Positions 11,921 to 23,502 are shown, counted from the stretch's first letter. The stretch: 64,000 bases of DNA from Cylicocyclus nassatus (GCA_958299035.1 CATQJL010000316.1:13920347-13984346), one strand, 5' to 3'. The notes: a model not told the origin generated them from the letters alone. Made by a program: numbers and translations.

Positions 11921-12660
11921 ATCATGTACTTGAAAATCCTGCTACAAGTAATACTTCATAACACTTCGTTATTTTGAGCGCAATATATACTACTTATGCT
12001 GTCGCCATGCATATGTTCGCTCCTGATAATGTGCAAGAAATCCATTCATATTTTTTGAGACCTGATTCATAAACCATTGCCATCCAAATTACTCTACATT
12101 ATTTACCTACAAAACACCATCAAATACATACTTTCCCCAGAAGTTACACTTACAACAACGTCATTCGTGGCCTTATCAGCAGCCCATAAGCTTTTCCTCT
12201 TCCTGAACTTATATAAGAACTCTATAAGATTTGTTCTTCGGATACGACTCGATAGTGAGAGAAAATTCAAAGTCATTCTTGCCTTTTTCTCCCACCCCCG
12301 TTCCATATTTATTTGTCTGTCTGTATTTCATTTGTGAGGTGGTGCATCGTTTACGATGTATTTGATAAATAAACAAATAAATAAATAAATGTGACAAAAC
12401 CTTCTGCAGTTTCCTTTTGCAATTTCATGCACACAAAAAGGAGCTCTGGGGGCAATAGCGAGTACGGAATATCAAAGTTGGCAAAACTTGCAGCCTTTTC
12501 TGCTAAACTTCTTCGGAGAACTTGTCACCTTCCAGCATCTGGGCTACAGATGCACCCCTAAACCTTGAGATATGCAGTGCAATCAGCATTCATTAAACTT
12601 CCAAAAAGGAGACTTTACGGAGCAAATCTTCTTTGACGTCAAATAACCACAAAAATTAAA

Positions 12661-13189
12661 TCTTATATATAAAGCTGAATGTCTGTTTGTCTGTCTGTAT
12701 GTCTGTCTGTCTGTATGTCTGTCTGTCTGTATGTCTGTACGTATGTTCCGAATAGAAAATTCCATTTCTGAACCGATCCGGACCAAACTTGGCACACTAC
12801 ACTTCGGGCCCCGGCGGGTGTCATAGGCTACTTTTCGTCATCGATCGATATCGATTTCATCGATTTTATCGATTTTTTTTGCAAAGTTTGAGCTACGGGG
12901 CTGGGAGTTTGCACAGGAGGGTAATCGAGCATGGGGATTCCGAACACAATATTATTTTTCAGGATTATCGATTGCTTTTATCGATTTCATCGATTTTTTT
13001 GCAAAGTTTGAGCTACGGGGCTGGGAGTTTGCACAGGAGGGGTAAGTGGGCATGCTGATTTCGAAAACAATACAGGGAACGGGAAATTAAGTGTAAAAAT
13101 GGGCACAGGGAAAGGCTGTACAGGGATAGGGATGCGACCTTTATTACAGAGTTTTCACAGGGCCGGGCGGAGCCGGGTAGGCAAGCTAG
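12661..13189 (+). mobile_element. Helitron-like element, unit 1 of 3
   Basis: Starts TCTTATATATAAAGCTGAATG after an A and ends with the GC-rich hairpin-forming GGGCCGGGCGGAGCCGGG, a short spacer and CTAG. Helitrons typically start TC, end CTRR behind a short hairpin and insert between A and T. Inside are GTCTGTCTG repeats, GGACCAAACTTGGCACAC, ATCGAT repeats and twice a TTTGAGCTACGGGGCTGGGAG block. No Rep/helicase gene, so non-autonomous. Confidence 0.75.
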
Positions 13190-13220
13190 TCTTATATATA
13201 AAGCTGAATGTCTGTTTGTA

Positions 13221-13263
<43 letters not shown>

Positions 13264-13839
13264 ACGTACGTATGTTCCGAAAAGAAAAATCCATTTCTGA
13301 ACCGATCCGGATCAAACTTGGCACACATACACTTCGGGCTCCGGCGGGTGTCATAGGCTACTTTTCGTCATCGATCGATATCGACTTTATGACTTTTATC
13401 GATTTTTTGCAAAGTTTGAGCTACGGGGCTGGGAGTTTGCACAGGGGGGTAATCGAGCACTGGGATTTCGAATACAATATTAGTTTTCAGGATTATTGAT
13501 TACTTTTATCGATTTTATCGATTTTTTTGCAAAGTTTAAGCTACGGGCTGGGAGTTTGCACAGGGGGTGATCGAGCATGCTGATTACGAATACAATATTA
13601 GTTTTTGAAATCGTCCATTACTTTTATCGATTTAATCGGTTTTTTTGCAAAGTTTAAGCTACAGGGCTGGGAGTTGGCACAGGAGGAGTAAGTGGGGGCA
13701 TGCTGATTTCAAAAACAACACAGAGAACGAGAGATGAAGTGTAGAAGTGGGCACACAGGGAAAGGCTGTACAGGGATAGGGATGGGACCTTTATTACAGT
13801 GTTTTCACAGGGCCGGGCGGAGCCGGGTAGGCAAGCTAG
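13190..13839 (+). mobile_element. Helitron-like element, unit 2 of 3
   Basis: It begins at the base after the CTAG of unit 1, with the same TCTTATATATAAAGCTGAATG start, and ends with the same hairpin and CTAG. Its body has three copies of the AAGTTT(G/A)AGCTAC...GCTGGGAGTT block, against two in unit 1, so body repeats vary between units. Confidence 0.75.
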
Positions 13840-14319
13840 TCTTACATATAAAGTTGAATGTCTGTTTATCTGTTTGTCTGTCTGTTTGTATGTCTGTATG
13901 TATGTACCATTTGATTCAACTGGCTTGGCATCGACAAAGGCGGGGCTTCGTGACCTAATTAAGGCTAGATCAGAGAGCACTCGCGCGAGAGAGACGAAGG
14001 TGCGTCGCGGGCGCGAGCGGCGTCAATTAGATCACAAAACCCCACCTTAATGGTGCCAAGCCAGTTGAATCAAATGTTATGTACGTATGTTCCGAATAGA
14101 AAATTCTATTTCTGAACCGATCAGGACCAAACTTTGCGCACATACACTTCGGGGCCTGGCGGGTGTCGTAGGCTACTTTTCGTTATCGATCGATATCGAC
14201 TTTATCGATTTTTTTGCAGAATTGCTGCGGGGCTGGGAGTTCGCACGGGGGGGGGGGGTAATCGAGCATGCTGATTACAAATATATCATTGACAGGGCCG
14301 AGCGGAGCCGGCCAGCTAG
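13840..14319 (+). mobile_element. Helitron-like element, unit 3 of 3
   Basis: Starts TCTTACATATAAAGTTGAATG right after the CTAG of unit 2 and ends GGAGCCGGCCAGCTAG, followed by T at 14320. The base before the array is A (12660), so the whole array sits between A and T. It is interrupted by a separate MITE at 13908-14076, beyond which the Helitron text resumes with TATGTTCCGAATAGAAAATT. Confidence 0.75.
13908..14076. mobile_element. MITE inside Helitron unit 3
   Basis: About 169 bp with inverted ends CATTTGATTCAACTGGCTTG and its reverse complement, flanked by GTAC-containing Helitron sequence. The centre is rich in CGCGAGAGAG/GCGGGCGCG. No ORF of note. Superfamily not assigned. Confidence 0.75.
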
Positions 14320-15348
14320 TAAATCATAAGGTTGCCCAAAGATAATTAGCTAATCCGCGCTCCTTGGAATATTTGTACCAACTGGATGTTTAGTGGCCGT
14401 TTGCGAATGTGACACAAAAAGCACTACTTGGCATGCTTCAAAATCTGCTACTAACTTAACTCAGATTCAGCGCATCTTTCAGCTCGAAAATTGGGCTCAG
14501 CGGGCCTAAAGAGTTCTCAAAGTTCATGAAAAAAAACTGCTTTTACAAAGACGAGCACTGGACCGACCAGGGCGGAACTTCTTCGGAAACATGGAGGCGT
14601 ACTGCCAGAAAAGTTTTGCCATCGCGTCTATCAATGTTTGATTTGCCAAAGGAAATTATCAGTTGTAAAGGTTGCGCAAACTTTTCCGTAGTTGCAGCGC
14701 CACCATGTTTCCAATGGAGCTCTGCAAGCTTTATACCAGTGCTCGGCTTCGTGAAAGCACGAGTTCATAAAATTCTAGATCTTTAGATCGCTGTGCTCAA
14801 TTTTGAGCTGAAAGATGCGGCTATCTGAGTTGAGGTGATAGTGGATTTCGAAGCATGCCAAATAGTGCTTTTTATGTCACATTCGCAAACAGCCACTAAA
14901 CATTCGGTTGGCACAACCTATTTATAGGAGCACGGATCAGTTGATTTCTCTTAGCACCTTACATTTTATTCAATTTTCTCTTTTATTAGGCATTGAAGAA
15001 AATTTGCTCCGTGAAGCCTCCTTTTTGGGAGTTCAATGAATGCTGATTGCACTTCATATCTCAAAGCTTTAGGATGCCTCAGTAGCCCAGATGCTAAAAG
15101 GTGACAAGCTCTACGAAGCATCTTAGCAGAAAGTAACTGCAAGTTTTGACCAACTTTGATGCCGCCGTAGTTTTCGCCATTCTTCTCAGAGCCCCCCTTC
15201 TGCATGCATGAAACTGCAAGCGATTTTGACATGCTGTTAAGCAGTGTGATTTGCATGTAATGTAAAGATTTGGGTTCGTTTTTTTTTTGCGAAACAGATT
15301 AAGATACAGCAAAATCTCGGAGTGGCGGCAAACTTTTGGCCAGCAGTG

Positions 15349-15855
15349 TAGAAAGAAGAGATGACTCGCTCTTTTTTCATACTGCATCTCCAATCTTTCG
15401 CTCAGTCATGTTTGGAGCGCGATATTTATCGGAGTTACCGTACTAGAGCTATTTATGGCCTCAAATTGAGGAGGGGCAATGGTTTGGTTTGGCTTTTTGT
15501 CGAATAATAGGTTCTTGAGCGCTCTATTAGTTTACCAAATTGTCCAAGACTTGCGCAAATCCGAGGTTTATGCTCCGCGCTAAGCCAGTTGGTTTGCCAG
15601 TTGTCTAGATGCTGTACCGTCAATTTTCAGGACAGGGATTATGACACGTAACTGATGTCTTCTATATCTATGATATGGTGGGGAGTAAAATAAACCTACA
15701 ATTCACATTTGATGTCTATTATGTCTACTACTAAGTGTACGCTATAAACCAGCCATCCGTTTATTTGAGCAAGTTTGTATCAGCCGCACTGAGGATAAAT
15801 ACCCAGCTTGGTGGTAAGACAGTGAATGGAGGTCAGGGTGTTAGTAAACCTGTCG
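15349..15855. other. No recognisable feature
   Basis: Moderately AT-rich sequence without repeat partner or coding frame. Confidence 0.4.
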
Positions 15856-16880
15856 GAACGCGCAGCTCAACTTAAACTCAGAGTTAACTCAAAGTTAGCT
15901 TCGAGTTAACGACATCTTTCAGGGACCATTAACCCGTGCATAAACAAGTTAAATGGGGAAAGTGTGATATGGCGGGATATTCCGTAAAACGTAGTTTTTC
16001 TCAAATATGGAAAGGTAGCCTAATCCGATCTACACAAGAAGCTACGTGTTATAACGGGCAGCTGAGCTGCGCGTTAACTTTGAGTTTGATGCCATTTCAG
16101 GCGCTCGTGAAACTCAGAGTTAACTCTGAGTTTGGCCATAGAAAGAGGATTAGAGTGCAGATGAAGAGGTGCAGAAAACCTAAGGGTTACACTTTGCTCG
16201 TAGTTTTAGCAAGCATGTGGGGTATTCTGTTGCACTGTTGAACACAAAATTTTGAAATTTTGTGGAATTTTGGCCCTAAGGGTAATTTGACGTGCTGATC
16301 ATGAATATGGTAAACATTTTTGGCCATTCTGCCAGATAGCGAGGCACGGTAGAGACACGGTAGTTGGGCGAAAGTCAAGAACTTCGTTCAAACTTGGTGC
16401 ATTGTGGTTATTTGGTGCGCTGATCACGAGCATGCTATTCATTTTTCGCTACAGTGCCTCAGAGCGAGATCACGGTCTATGTCCGTATTTCTACTATTCT
16501 ACAAGAAGCTCTAATCTTAATCCCAGGCACCTCACAGGCAAGCCTAGCGCATCTCGTCTGTCTTGACCTGTGACTTCTTCAATAGGAAAACTCATTAATT
16601 CATAGGGGAAACTCCACAAACAGTGGTTCCGTGGTCTAGTGGACTGTTAGCCGGCTCAGTGTGCCGACTATCAGTCCACTAGACCATGGAACCATCTCCG
16701 TCGGAGTGTTTTGCGATAAAGCGCATGATGGCTCCTCAACACCTGTAGCGCCTCTTCAAGTAGTAAAACGAAACTCCAAGTTTGAGAAAACTCGCAGTTT
16801 GCTCGAAGCTTTAAGATGAAACTCAGAGTTAACACCGAGTTAACGCGCAGCTTTGAACTCGGAGTTCCGATCAGATTACT
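15856..16880. repeat. Foldback region rich in AACTC/GAGTT palindromes
   Basis: AACTCAGAGTTAAC and its variants recur in both orientations at about 15880-15910, 16070-16135 and 16815-16870, with CGCGCAGCT / AGCTGCGCG in opposite orientation at 15861, 16063 and 16849. It includes an exact 24 bp palindrome at 16110-16133 and a long hairpin at 16624-16695. It looks like an old, rearranged foldback element. Confidence 0.55.
16624..16695. repeat. Hairpin with about 26 bp arms
   Basis: GGTTCCGTGGTCTAGTGGAC on the left pairs with GTCCACTAGACCATGGAACC on the right, and pairing continues inward (CTGTTAG with CTATCAG, then CGGC with GCCG), with only two mismatches in the outer arms. GTGGTCTAGTGGACTG resembles a tRNA A-box, but there is no cloverleaf; I read it as the core of the foldback. 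Confidence 0.8.
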
Positions 16881-17164
16881 ACTTTCAGGTGTATCTAGGT
16901 CTAACATGTTTTTATCTCTTTTATTATTTCCTTAAAAAATATAGTTAGATTCGACTTGTGTACATCCGTGCTGGGCCCTTCCTCCACTCTTCCTTCTCTC
17001 CCCCCCCCCCCAGGGGTGTAGCAACATTGTCGGTGGTTCACACAAAGTAGATTCATCTCATGATCGGACATTGCTGAGTGAACGTCGAGTAAAGTGCTTG
17101 TGCTCACAAAACCTCTCGCAGAACCTAATTCGCAGGATACAGCCCATCTGATTGATGTGTCTGA

Positions 17165-17505
17165 TAGTAAGGCAGGCGCAGTACTCCTCGAGGAGTATAG
17201 CATGGCGACGGGCGATCGCAAATCGCTACGACTGCGATTGCCAGTCACTAAAGTTGGCGACTGCACATTAGATAGATATCGATTGTTGGCATGAGTCTAC
17301 ATGTCCTCGCTAGAGTTTACATGTCCAATCGTAGCGATTTGGCAATTTGTTTGCGATCAATAAGTATGCAAAGTACACCGATATTAGCGACTAACGATCA
17401 CCAATATCGGCGACAAAAATTGCCGGTTTTACAAGTATTTGATGCATATCGATCGTCGCCATGCTATACTCCTTGAGAAGTATAGCGTCTGCCTAAAGCA
17501 GGTCC
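17165..17505. repeat. Inverted repeat, about 340 bp
   Basis: Both ends carry GGCAG(A/G)CGC, then CTCC or CTTC text with GAGGAGTATAGCATGGCGAC (left, from 17190) or its near reverse complement (right, up to about 17487). The interior has further GATCG/CGATC palindromes. Probably a foldback MITE; target duplication not seen. Confidence 0.6.
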
Positions 17506-18079
17506 GATTTCGGAATTATTCGCTTCTGCAATTAGAGGAGCAGTGACTCACTTGTTAGATTTGCTCCTAATGAACGGTGATGCATTCTCTTGAAGGAGAG
17601 GGAGAGGCGCCGCTGAGCTTGCCGCAGGAAAGCCAAGCATACTGTTCTTGGGTTCGGGACATACCTGGCGTCTCTGTGCGTAGAGGGGCTGCGCATTCAA
17701 ACAATCTTGTTTTCGGTAAGCAGTCTGAAAAAAAGTGGTGCAGATAGCGCAATCGTGAAGTATAATACTTGAAATATGCACAGTACGAAGCAGTCACGAG
17801 CAGAACAGCAAAAATGACTCAATAATCGGGAGCAACGGAGACGACACAAAGGTTCATTTATGGCTATAAAGTCGATGCCTTCTTGCGACTGCAATAAGTA
17901 AAAGAGACACCGCGACTAAGGTAATCTGTAGTTATGTCGCTGGCTCCACCTACGCAGGCAACGGATATGGATCCTGATGCGAAAGACGTCTAATCAATGA
18001 CAGATGTGAGTACGGGACCAGCATGCCGGCCACATGTTTTCAGAATATGGGTACTATACTTGAGCCGAAGAATGAAAAT

Positions 18080-18240
18080 TCGATCATTTGAATAAAACAT
18101 TCGAATATATTCGCATTCGAAATTCGACATTCGGTGTTTTCTAGATTTCGAATAAAATTCGATAACTTGAATTATAAAAAAAAACGGGTTTCCTATAGAT
18201 TTCATTCGAATGTTTTATTCGAATTCGTATTCGAATGACC
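18080..18240. repeat. Degenerate TTCGAA-rich repeat
   Basis: ATTCGAAT-like units recur every 10-20 bases in both orientations. A similar stretch lies at 25745-25960. Noncoding. Confidence 0.7.
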
Positions 18241-18699
18241 GTATCCAAATCACTCGAGTTCGCCGCAGAGTCAACTGCTGAGTAACATTTCGCTTCGTCC
18301 GCGTATTTTCCGCGAACCTCGATAATGCATATTTTTGCAGCCGTGATCACCTTTGAACTGTCTAAAGACTCGCATTTCTTCAACTCCTTGCGACAGTCTA
18401 AAATTAGATATGAATTTTTGTTGTTGTTTTTTCGATCAATGAGATAGTTCGTACTGCTATTGGCACCAAATCAGCAAAGAACAGCTATCGAATTCAAGCT
18501 CGTGGTCCGAGTTCATGTAGTAGAAAGAAATATGTTGACAGGCCTGTTTCTCTTCCTTTGGTTTGTCATGGTCTTGGTCTGCAAAGATCCATATCAGTAA
18601 GCATTCTTGCTTGTAGTAGCTATATTGCACCATTACCTCAATCCTTTCTCGCGAATAATGGGTTAGTTTTGAGTAGACATTGGTTTGTGTAAAAAATTA

Positions 18700-18960
18700 G
18701 ACATGCTGATTGATTATTGATCCAGGAATTGGGAGTTGGTACAGGAATGTAAATGACGGGTTGATTATGAATAAAAATTCACTTAATCGATTTTACGATC
18801 TTTGGAAAACCTTGAGCTACAAGGCTGAGAGTTGGTACAGGGGATAAGCGAGGGTGCTGATATGAATAAAAATTTATTTTATTATTTCATCTTTTGGAAA
18901 GCTTGGGTTACTGGGCTGGGAATTGGCATAGGGGTGTGAGGTGCTGCTGGATTCAGTCGG
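18700..18960 (+). mobile_element. Helitron-like relic
   Basis: Three degenerate repeats of a GGGAGTTGGTACAGG block, each followed by GATTATGAAT or GATATGAAT and AAAA-TT runs, match the internal repeats of the Helitron units at 12661-14319. No intact end is visible. Confidence 0.45.
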
Positions 18961-19118
18961 GTATGTCAGCAGGCTTTACATATAATTGCTGTAGTTATAC
19001 AACAAATCATTCGAGTAGTTTCTTTCTTTCTGTGCCGTACAGGTTTGTTATGGTGGTAACTTTATTGCCTTACTTTTTGGCCACACGCCGTGTCAGAGGC
19101 CTGAAAGGAGTAGTGACA

Positions 19119-19441
19119 ATCTCAGACAATCGCTGGGGGCAGGCGGGCACCGGAAAAATAGATTGCTGATTTCTCGCACCCCGCTCGCGGATTTTTTGCA
19201 AAGCAGTCAGGACTTTTCGGAAGACCGCTTGCTGAGTCAGCGGATTTTTGAGAGACCGCCTGCTGAATTTTTTTCGCTCTTATCTTTTGCAGATATATTG
19301 CTGAATCTCTGAGGAATCGAGAACTCAGCAAGCGGTCTTCCGAAAAGTCCTGATTGCTTTCCAAAAAATCCGCGAGCGGGGTGCGAGAGATCAGCAATCT
19401 ATTTTTCTGGTGCCCGCCTGCCCCCGGCGATTGTCTGAGAT
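19119..19441. mobile_element. Foldback MITE, 323 bp
   Basis: Arms of about 118 bp match with a handful of mismatches: ATCTCAGACAATCGC, GGGGGCAGGCGGGCACC, CACCCCGCTCGCGG and GGACTTTTCGGAAGACCGC appear in both, reversed. The loop is about 85 bp. No target duplication could be identified. Confidence 0.85.
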
Positions 19442-19459
19442 GATGTTCGCTCTTAGCCG

Positions 19460-19630
19460 CCAAAAACCTTTTCTCACTCGTATATTCGATTCGTCTAGTG
19501 TAGAGAAAGTAGGTCTTGCGGTTGACTCGTACTCACCAGTGTAATACCGTTATTGCAATGTGCAACCGCTTATGACGAGCTCGTTCGACTATGGCGACAA
19601 ACAAATGAGCAGTGTGCATGGCACCGAACT
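19460..19630 (-). mobile_element. Left inverted end of the Penelope-like locus
   Basis: The sequence from CCAAAAACCTTTTCTCACTC to ATGGCACCG is a close reverse complement of 25533-25703. Inverted terminal segments of this kind (pLTRs) are known for Penelope-like elements, and the only retroelement genes between the arms are Penelope-type. Confidence 0.65.
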
Positions 19631-19643
19631 ATATATATATATA

Positions 19644-20317
19644 CAGGGTGTCCCAAAAAAATGTATCGAACGTTTGATCGTTAATATCTCTCTTCTAAAG
19701 AAGTCTTTTCTCTTGCTTCAGTTACCAATCTGTAGAGCTGGCTTCAACTTAGATTTGCATTATAGAACGAATCACTCATTTCCCTTCATTACTGTACGAT
19801 TACGGTAGAAACTTCAAGAGGGTTTTAAGCAATGAAAGGCCATATTTTGCCTCAGAAAGGAAACGAAACAGCCTGAAAGCTTTTGCACTAGGCTAATTAG
19901 AGTTGCTGATTATGACCGTAAAGTCCCCAACTCATTATGTCGTTTCATTGAAGAGTTATGCCGGGTAAGAAATAGCGGCCATTTTTTTCAATGTTCCTAA
20001 AAAGTGCGGTTACATCGTTTAGAAAGCTTCGCAATCTTGAGAATAGTTGAGTATTGAACTCAGCGTCCATAAAAACCTCAACACACAAGTTTTTAAAATG
20101 AAGAATTTTGAAACGGTAGCTTTTTCCACATTGACACCATATGTTTCAAGTTTCTACCGTAATCCTACAGTAATGAAGAGAGATGAGTGATTCGTTCTAT
20201 AATGCAAATCTAAGTTGAAGCCAGCTCTACAAAACGGTACCTGAAGCAAGACAAAAGACTTCTTGGGAAGAGAGGTATTAACGATCAAACGTTCGATACA
20301 TTTTTTGGGACACCCTG
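19644..20317. mobile_element. MITE, 674 bp, CAGGGTGTCCC ends
   Basis: Arms of about 180 bp begin CAGGGTGTCCCAAAAAA on both sides and are over 90% alike by eye (GTATCGAACGTTTGATCG, TAGAGCTGGCTTCAACTTAG). It is flanked by TATA on both sides, so it inserted at TA within a TA microsatellite. No ORF. It is the first of three elements inserted one after another in this microsatellite. Confidence 0.85.
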
Positions 20318-20337
20318 TATATGTATAAGTACATATA

Positions 20338-21346
20338 ATAGGTCGTCTCGAAAGTATTTTCGCTTTTTTCAAACGGTTGCCACAATCGATGGAACAAACC
20401 TTTCTAAGAGATCTTGGTAGCGTTCGATGCAGAATTTCATTCTCTCTCTAATGTTTATAAAAATGTTGCAAAACAGTCAATGAGCTTTTAGAAAATAACC
20501 AAAGTCTGCGACCCATGCTTTTTGAGATGTTTCACGAATTTTTGAAACTTTCATATCAATCCTCAGAAGGAGATCAAGTAACGATTCGATAGAGTAAACC
20601 TCATAGAATACAGTGCAACTTCTTTCTCTTTTCCATAGCTTGTCATACATTCTTAATACAATTTTAACTGATGCTACCGATTTCCTTGGACAGCTAAATC
20701 CTTGTAGAACATCAAAGGAAGAGCAGCTCGGGTGCTGTTTGATGCAGCATCTTCTCCTCTTTCCAATGGGTGTTTTTTGTTTCCGATTCGTTTAGTTTTC
20801 GGGGATAAAATCATCACAATTCATTTTTTTAGGGAGCCCCCAGGCTGTACCCGGAAAACTACAAATTTGAAATTTCGAATCCGTAAACTCTCATTTGCTT
20901 TATAAATTCAATATTAAGTCATATATCATCTTGAAAGCTTGAAATTCCGAGTAACTACTGATGTTTGATGCGATTGTGGCTGAGGTGGGACTGCCAAAAT
21001 CCGATGGCTTTGTTAAAAAATCTTTTGAAAAATTACGGCGAGCTACGAGAAAGAGAAAAAAAGTGCTGTATTCTACGAGGTTTACTTTATCGAATCGTTA
21101 CTTGAACTCCTTCTGAGGATTGATATGAAAGTTTTAAAAAATCGTGAAACTTGACCATCTCAAAAAGCATGCGTCACAGATTTTGGTTATTTTCTGAAAG
21201 CTCATTGATTGTTTTGCAACAGTTTCATAACCTTTAGAAAGAGAATGAAATTCTGCATCGAACGCTACCAAGATCTCTTAGAAAGGTTTGTTCCATCGAT
21301 TGTGGCAACCGTTTGAAAAAAGCGAAAATACTTTCGGGACGACCTA
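20338..21346. mobile_element. Mariner-like non-autonomous element, 1.0 kb
   Basis: Termini TAGGTCGT(C/T)(C/T)CGAAAGTATT are inverted, and the arms extend about 290 bp each: CAAACGGTTGCCACAATCGA, AAGAGATCTTGGTAGCG, GTAACGATTCGAT. The ends have the TTAGGTCGTCCCGAAAG style of mariner termini. No transposase remains in the roughly 400 bp centre. Confidence 0.8.
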
Positions 21347-21360
21347 ATATATGTATATAT

Positions 21361-23502
21361 TAGGGTGAACGGTAAAAAATGGGACAGCTTGATTTTTTTC
21401 CCATTTTGAGGTATTTTGTTCTCACCAACAACAAGTAGGCTACAACTTAAACGTCGCTTACATAAGCGACCTTCACCTATTATTCTGGCAACGCGTTACC
21501 GCTCCTCTCTCATAACCGTACGCGTGGCGCCGTGAAGAACTCAAACAGGGTTTTTGGAACAGTTCTCAATCTTGCGCTGCTATACTGTAAAGTCGTAAAG
21601 CATATGACATACCATTCGAAAGAGCTTTTCATGCTCTTTCAATTGGTATGTTAAATGCCTGAGATCACACCTTCGATAGGCCAGAGACAGGGCGCCAAAA
21701 GTGAAGGTTGTTTGAACATCTGACGTCATAAATAATGAAGGTTGTTTGAAGAAGATCAGAAAAGAGAAAATGACGTGAAATAGATATAAAAAGCAAAAGA
21801 AACCGCTGTAAACCGGATAAAAACGCCGCAATAAGGTTTGAAATCTTTCATTTGGCGCTTTTCAGAGTGCAAGTTTTCGCTCTAGGACCAGCAACTCGCA
21901 ACACGGGGTTTTGATTTTTGATGCGTCCTTTAAATTTTTACCCCCGCATTGACGTTCCTGTTTCCTGGGACGTTGTCTGGATTGTTGCGCTTATTGTTCT
22001 GAGCAATAATCGTCCAAGCTGGAAAAGAATCGCTGCGAAAGCACTGAAAAGAACAAGGTAAAGAAAAACGCACTTTTCACGGTTTTTCACGAAAAATTCC
22101 GTTATAATCGAAGAGATAAGAGCTGGGTGGTTGTCTGCATTACGAACACAAGCAAGATCTATAGAATGCACGAAAAAATCGCATAAAAAGAGGTAAACTA
22201 TAAGAAAAACAAGAGATTTTCGAAAACAAGGTCTTTGCCGGATTTCTCAACCAAATAAAAAAATGTGGTTCTGGAACGTTGTCAGCGTGAAAATAGAGAT
22301 CAAGAGCTTCAAAATGACATGTAGCTTGTTAAAATTGGTTTCGAAACAGCGAAGAAAAGGGTACCAGAGCCAAATGCCCAGCGCCCCGCGTTCGGGGTAG
22401 CCTGGTAGCGCGCAGCGCTGCGGAGACGCAGACGAGCAGCGGAGCTAGACCAGAGCCGACGGGGCATTTGGCTCTGGTCGTAGATCTCCGCGGGGTCTCA
22501 ACGAAACCCTACAGCATTATATATCATTCTGACAGTCATGACACGAAGAGGAGAAGTGACAACGTCCCAAGCTTTGAAAATCACTCATTAACGAAATAGA
22601 CCAGCATTTTCGTGCGCGATTCTCTGCGCACATTCAAGAGCAATTTCTCGTTTTAATTCAACTCCAAGAGCTGAGGAAACTTTTACAGAAATTCTCTTTT
22701 CAGCGTAAAAAAGGCTTAAAAAAGCAATTTCTAGGTTTCGCTAAGATATTCTTCAGTTATTCTTTTTTGTATTTGTTTCATTAACATTCATTTCGATATA
22801 GTTAGGATAATAACATCCGGGGCGAAGCCCCGGATGACCTCTGTTATTTTTTCCAGGTGAAAGTTGTGTCCCCTCATAGCCCTTAAAGTGATGGTTACCA
22901 GAGTATGTGGCTCTATGTATCGAGGGTATGCCTGAGATTTCTTTTCAATCTCAGAAAAAAGCGAAAAAACCTGAAAAATAGCTATTTTTTGGCGCAATAA
23001 AAAACCAAAAAAAATCATGTTTTGCCCTATATTTTCCAAATAGATAAAATCTAAGATAAGCTGCACATGGATGGATAGAGCGCAAAAAGCTCTATCAGAC
23101 GGTACCTAGAAAACATGCGTTCACCTGCAAAGAATTGAATAGCGCGTGTCTTTGTCCTCAAAGCTGCTAATGGCCATATCTCCTGACTTTGAAAGTTGAG
23201 ACCACCAAGCCGTCGTGGGTTTAGTGACTGTCCCACCACCCACTCCAGCAGTGGTACTTTGGGTGGTCTCAGATGTTTCGCTGCGCAGATACTGCTCAAA
23301 CTTCATAATTTATCGAAGTGACTAACTTTGCATTTCAGCAAGTACAAAAATTATTAATCATGTAAATGACCTTAAATAGGTATTATCTGAAAGATAGTAA
23401 CATATTCTAGCATCTATCAAAATTGGAAAGCCTAATCGCTTCTCATTCTTGAGAAACCTCCAGTTATTTCATAAGTGTCCCATTTTTTACAGTTCACCCT
23501 AA
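21361..23502. mobile_element. TIR element, TTAGGGTGAAC ends, larger copy
   Basis: Inverted ends TTAGGGTGAACGGTAAAAAA / TTAGGGTGAACTGTAAAAAA sit at TATATA on both sides. It shares long stretches with the smaller copy at 43192-44056: the AACGTCGCTTA...AAGCGACCTT palindrome near the left end, and the CATGCGTTCACCTGCAAAG block in the right half. The middle (about 21690-22840) is instead related, reversed, to part of 46019-47390, so one element is nested in or chimeric with another. Frames at 23051-23306 are not genes. Confidence 0.7.
22815..22835. repeat. Perfect GC-rich hairpin with GAA triloop
   Basis: ATCCGGGGC-GAA-GCCCCGGAT: nine paired bases, three-base loop, containing GCGAAGC, a sequence known to form an exceptionally stable DNA minihairpin. 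A related hairpin with an AAA loop lies at 46019-46039. Confidence 0.95.

Larger units (their letters stand above)
11114..15348. mobile_element. Tc1-like foldback element, split by later insertions
   Basis: The left terminus TA-CAGTGCTGGCCAAAAGTTTGC (11112 on) mirrors the right terminus at 15320-15350 (GGCAAACTTTTGGCCAGCAGTG-TA in two parts), with TA on both outer sides. The right arm is continuous from about 14730 to 15348. The left arm is in three pieces, 11114-11220, about 12395-12655 and 14325-14560, each matching consecutive parts of the right arm in reverse. The centre is near 14640. No transposase is visible. Ends of the type CAGTGCTGGCCAAAA are known for nematode Tc1-family elements. 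Confidence 0.8.

Noticed and set aside
13190..13360. Open frames in GTCTGTCTG repeats (for example 13099-13356)
   Set aside because: Low-complexity Cys/Leu/Ser translation of a microsatellite inside Helitron units.
16624..16695. tRNA gene
   Set aside because: Only an A-box-like string within a simple hairpin; no anticodon arm, T-loop or cloverleaf.
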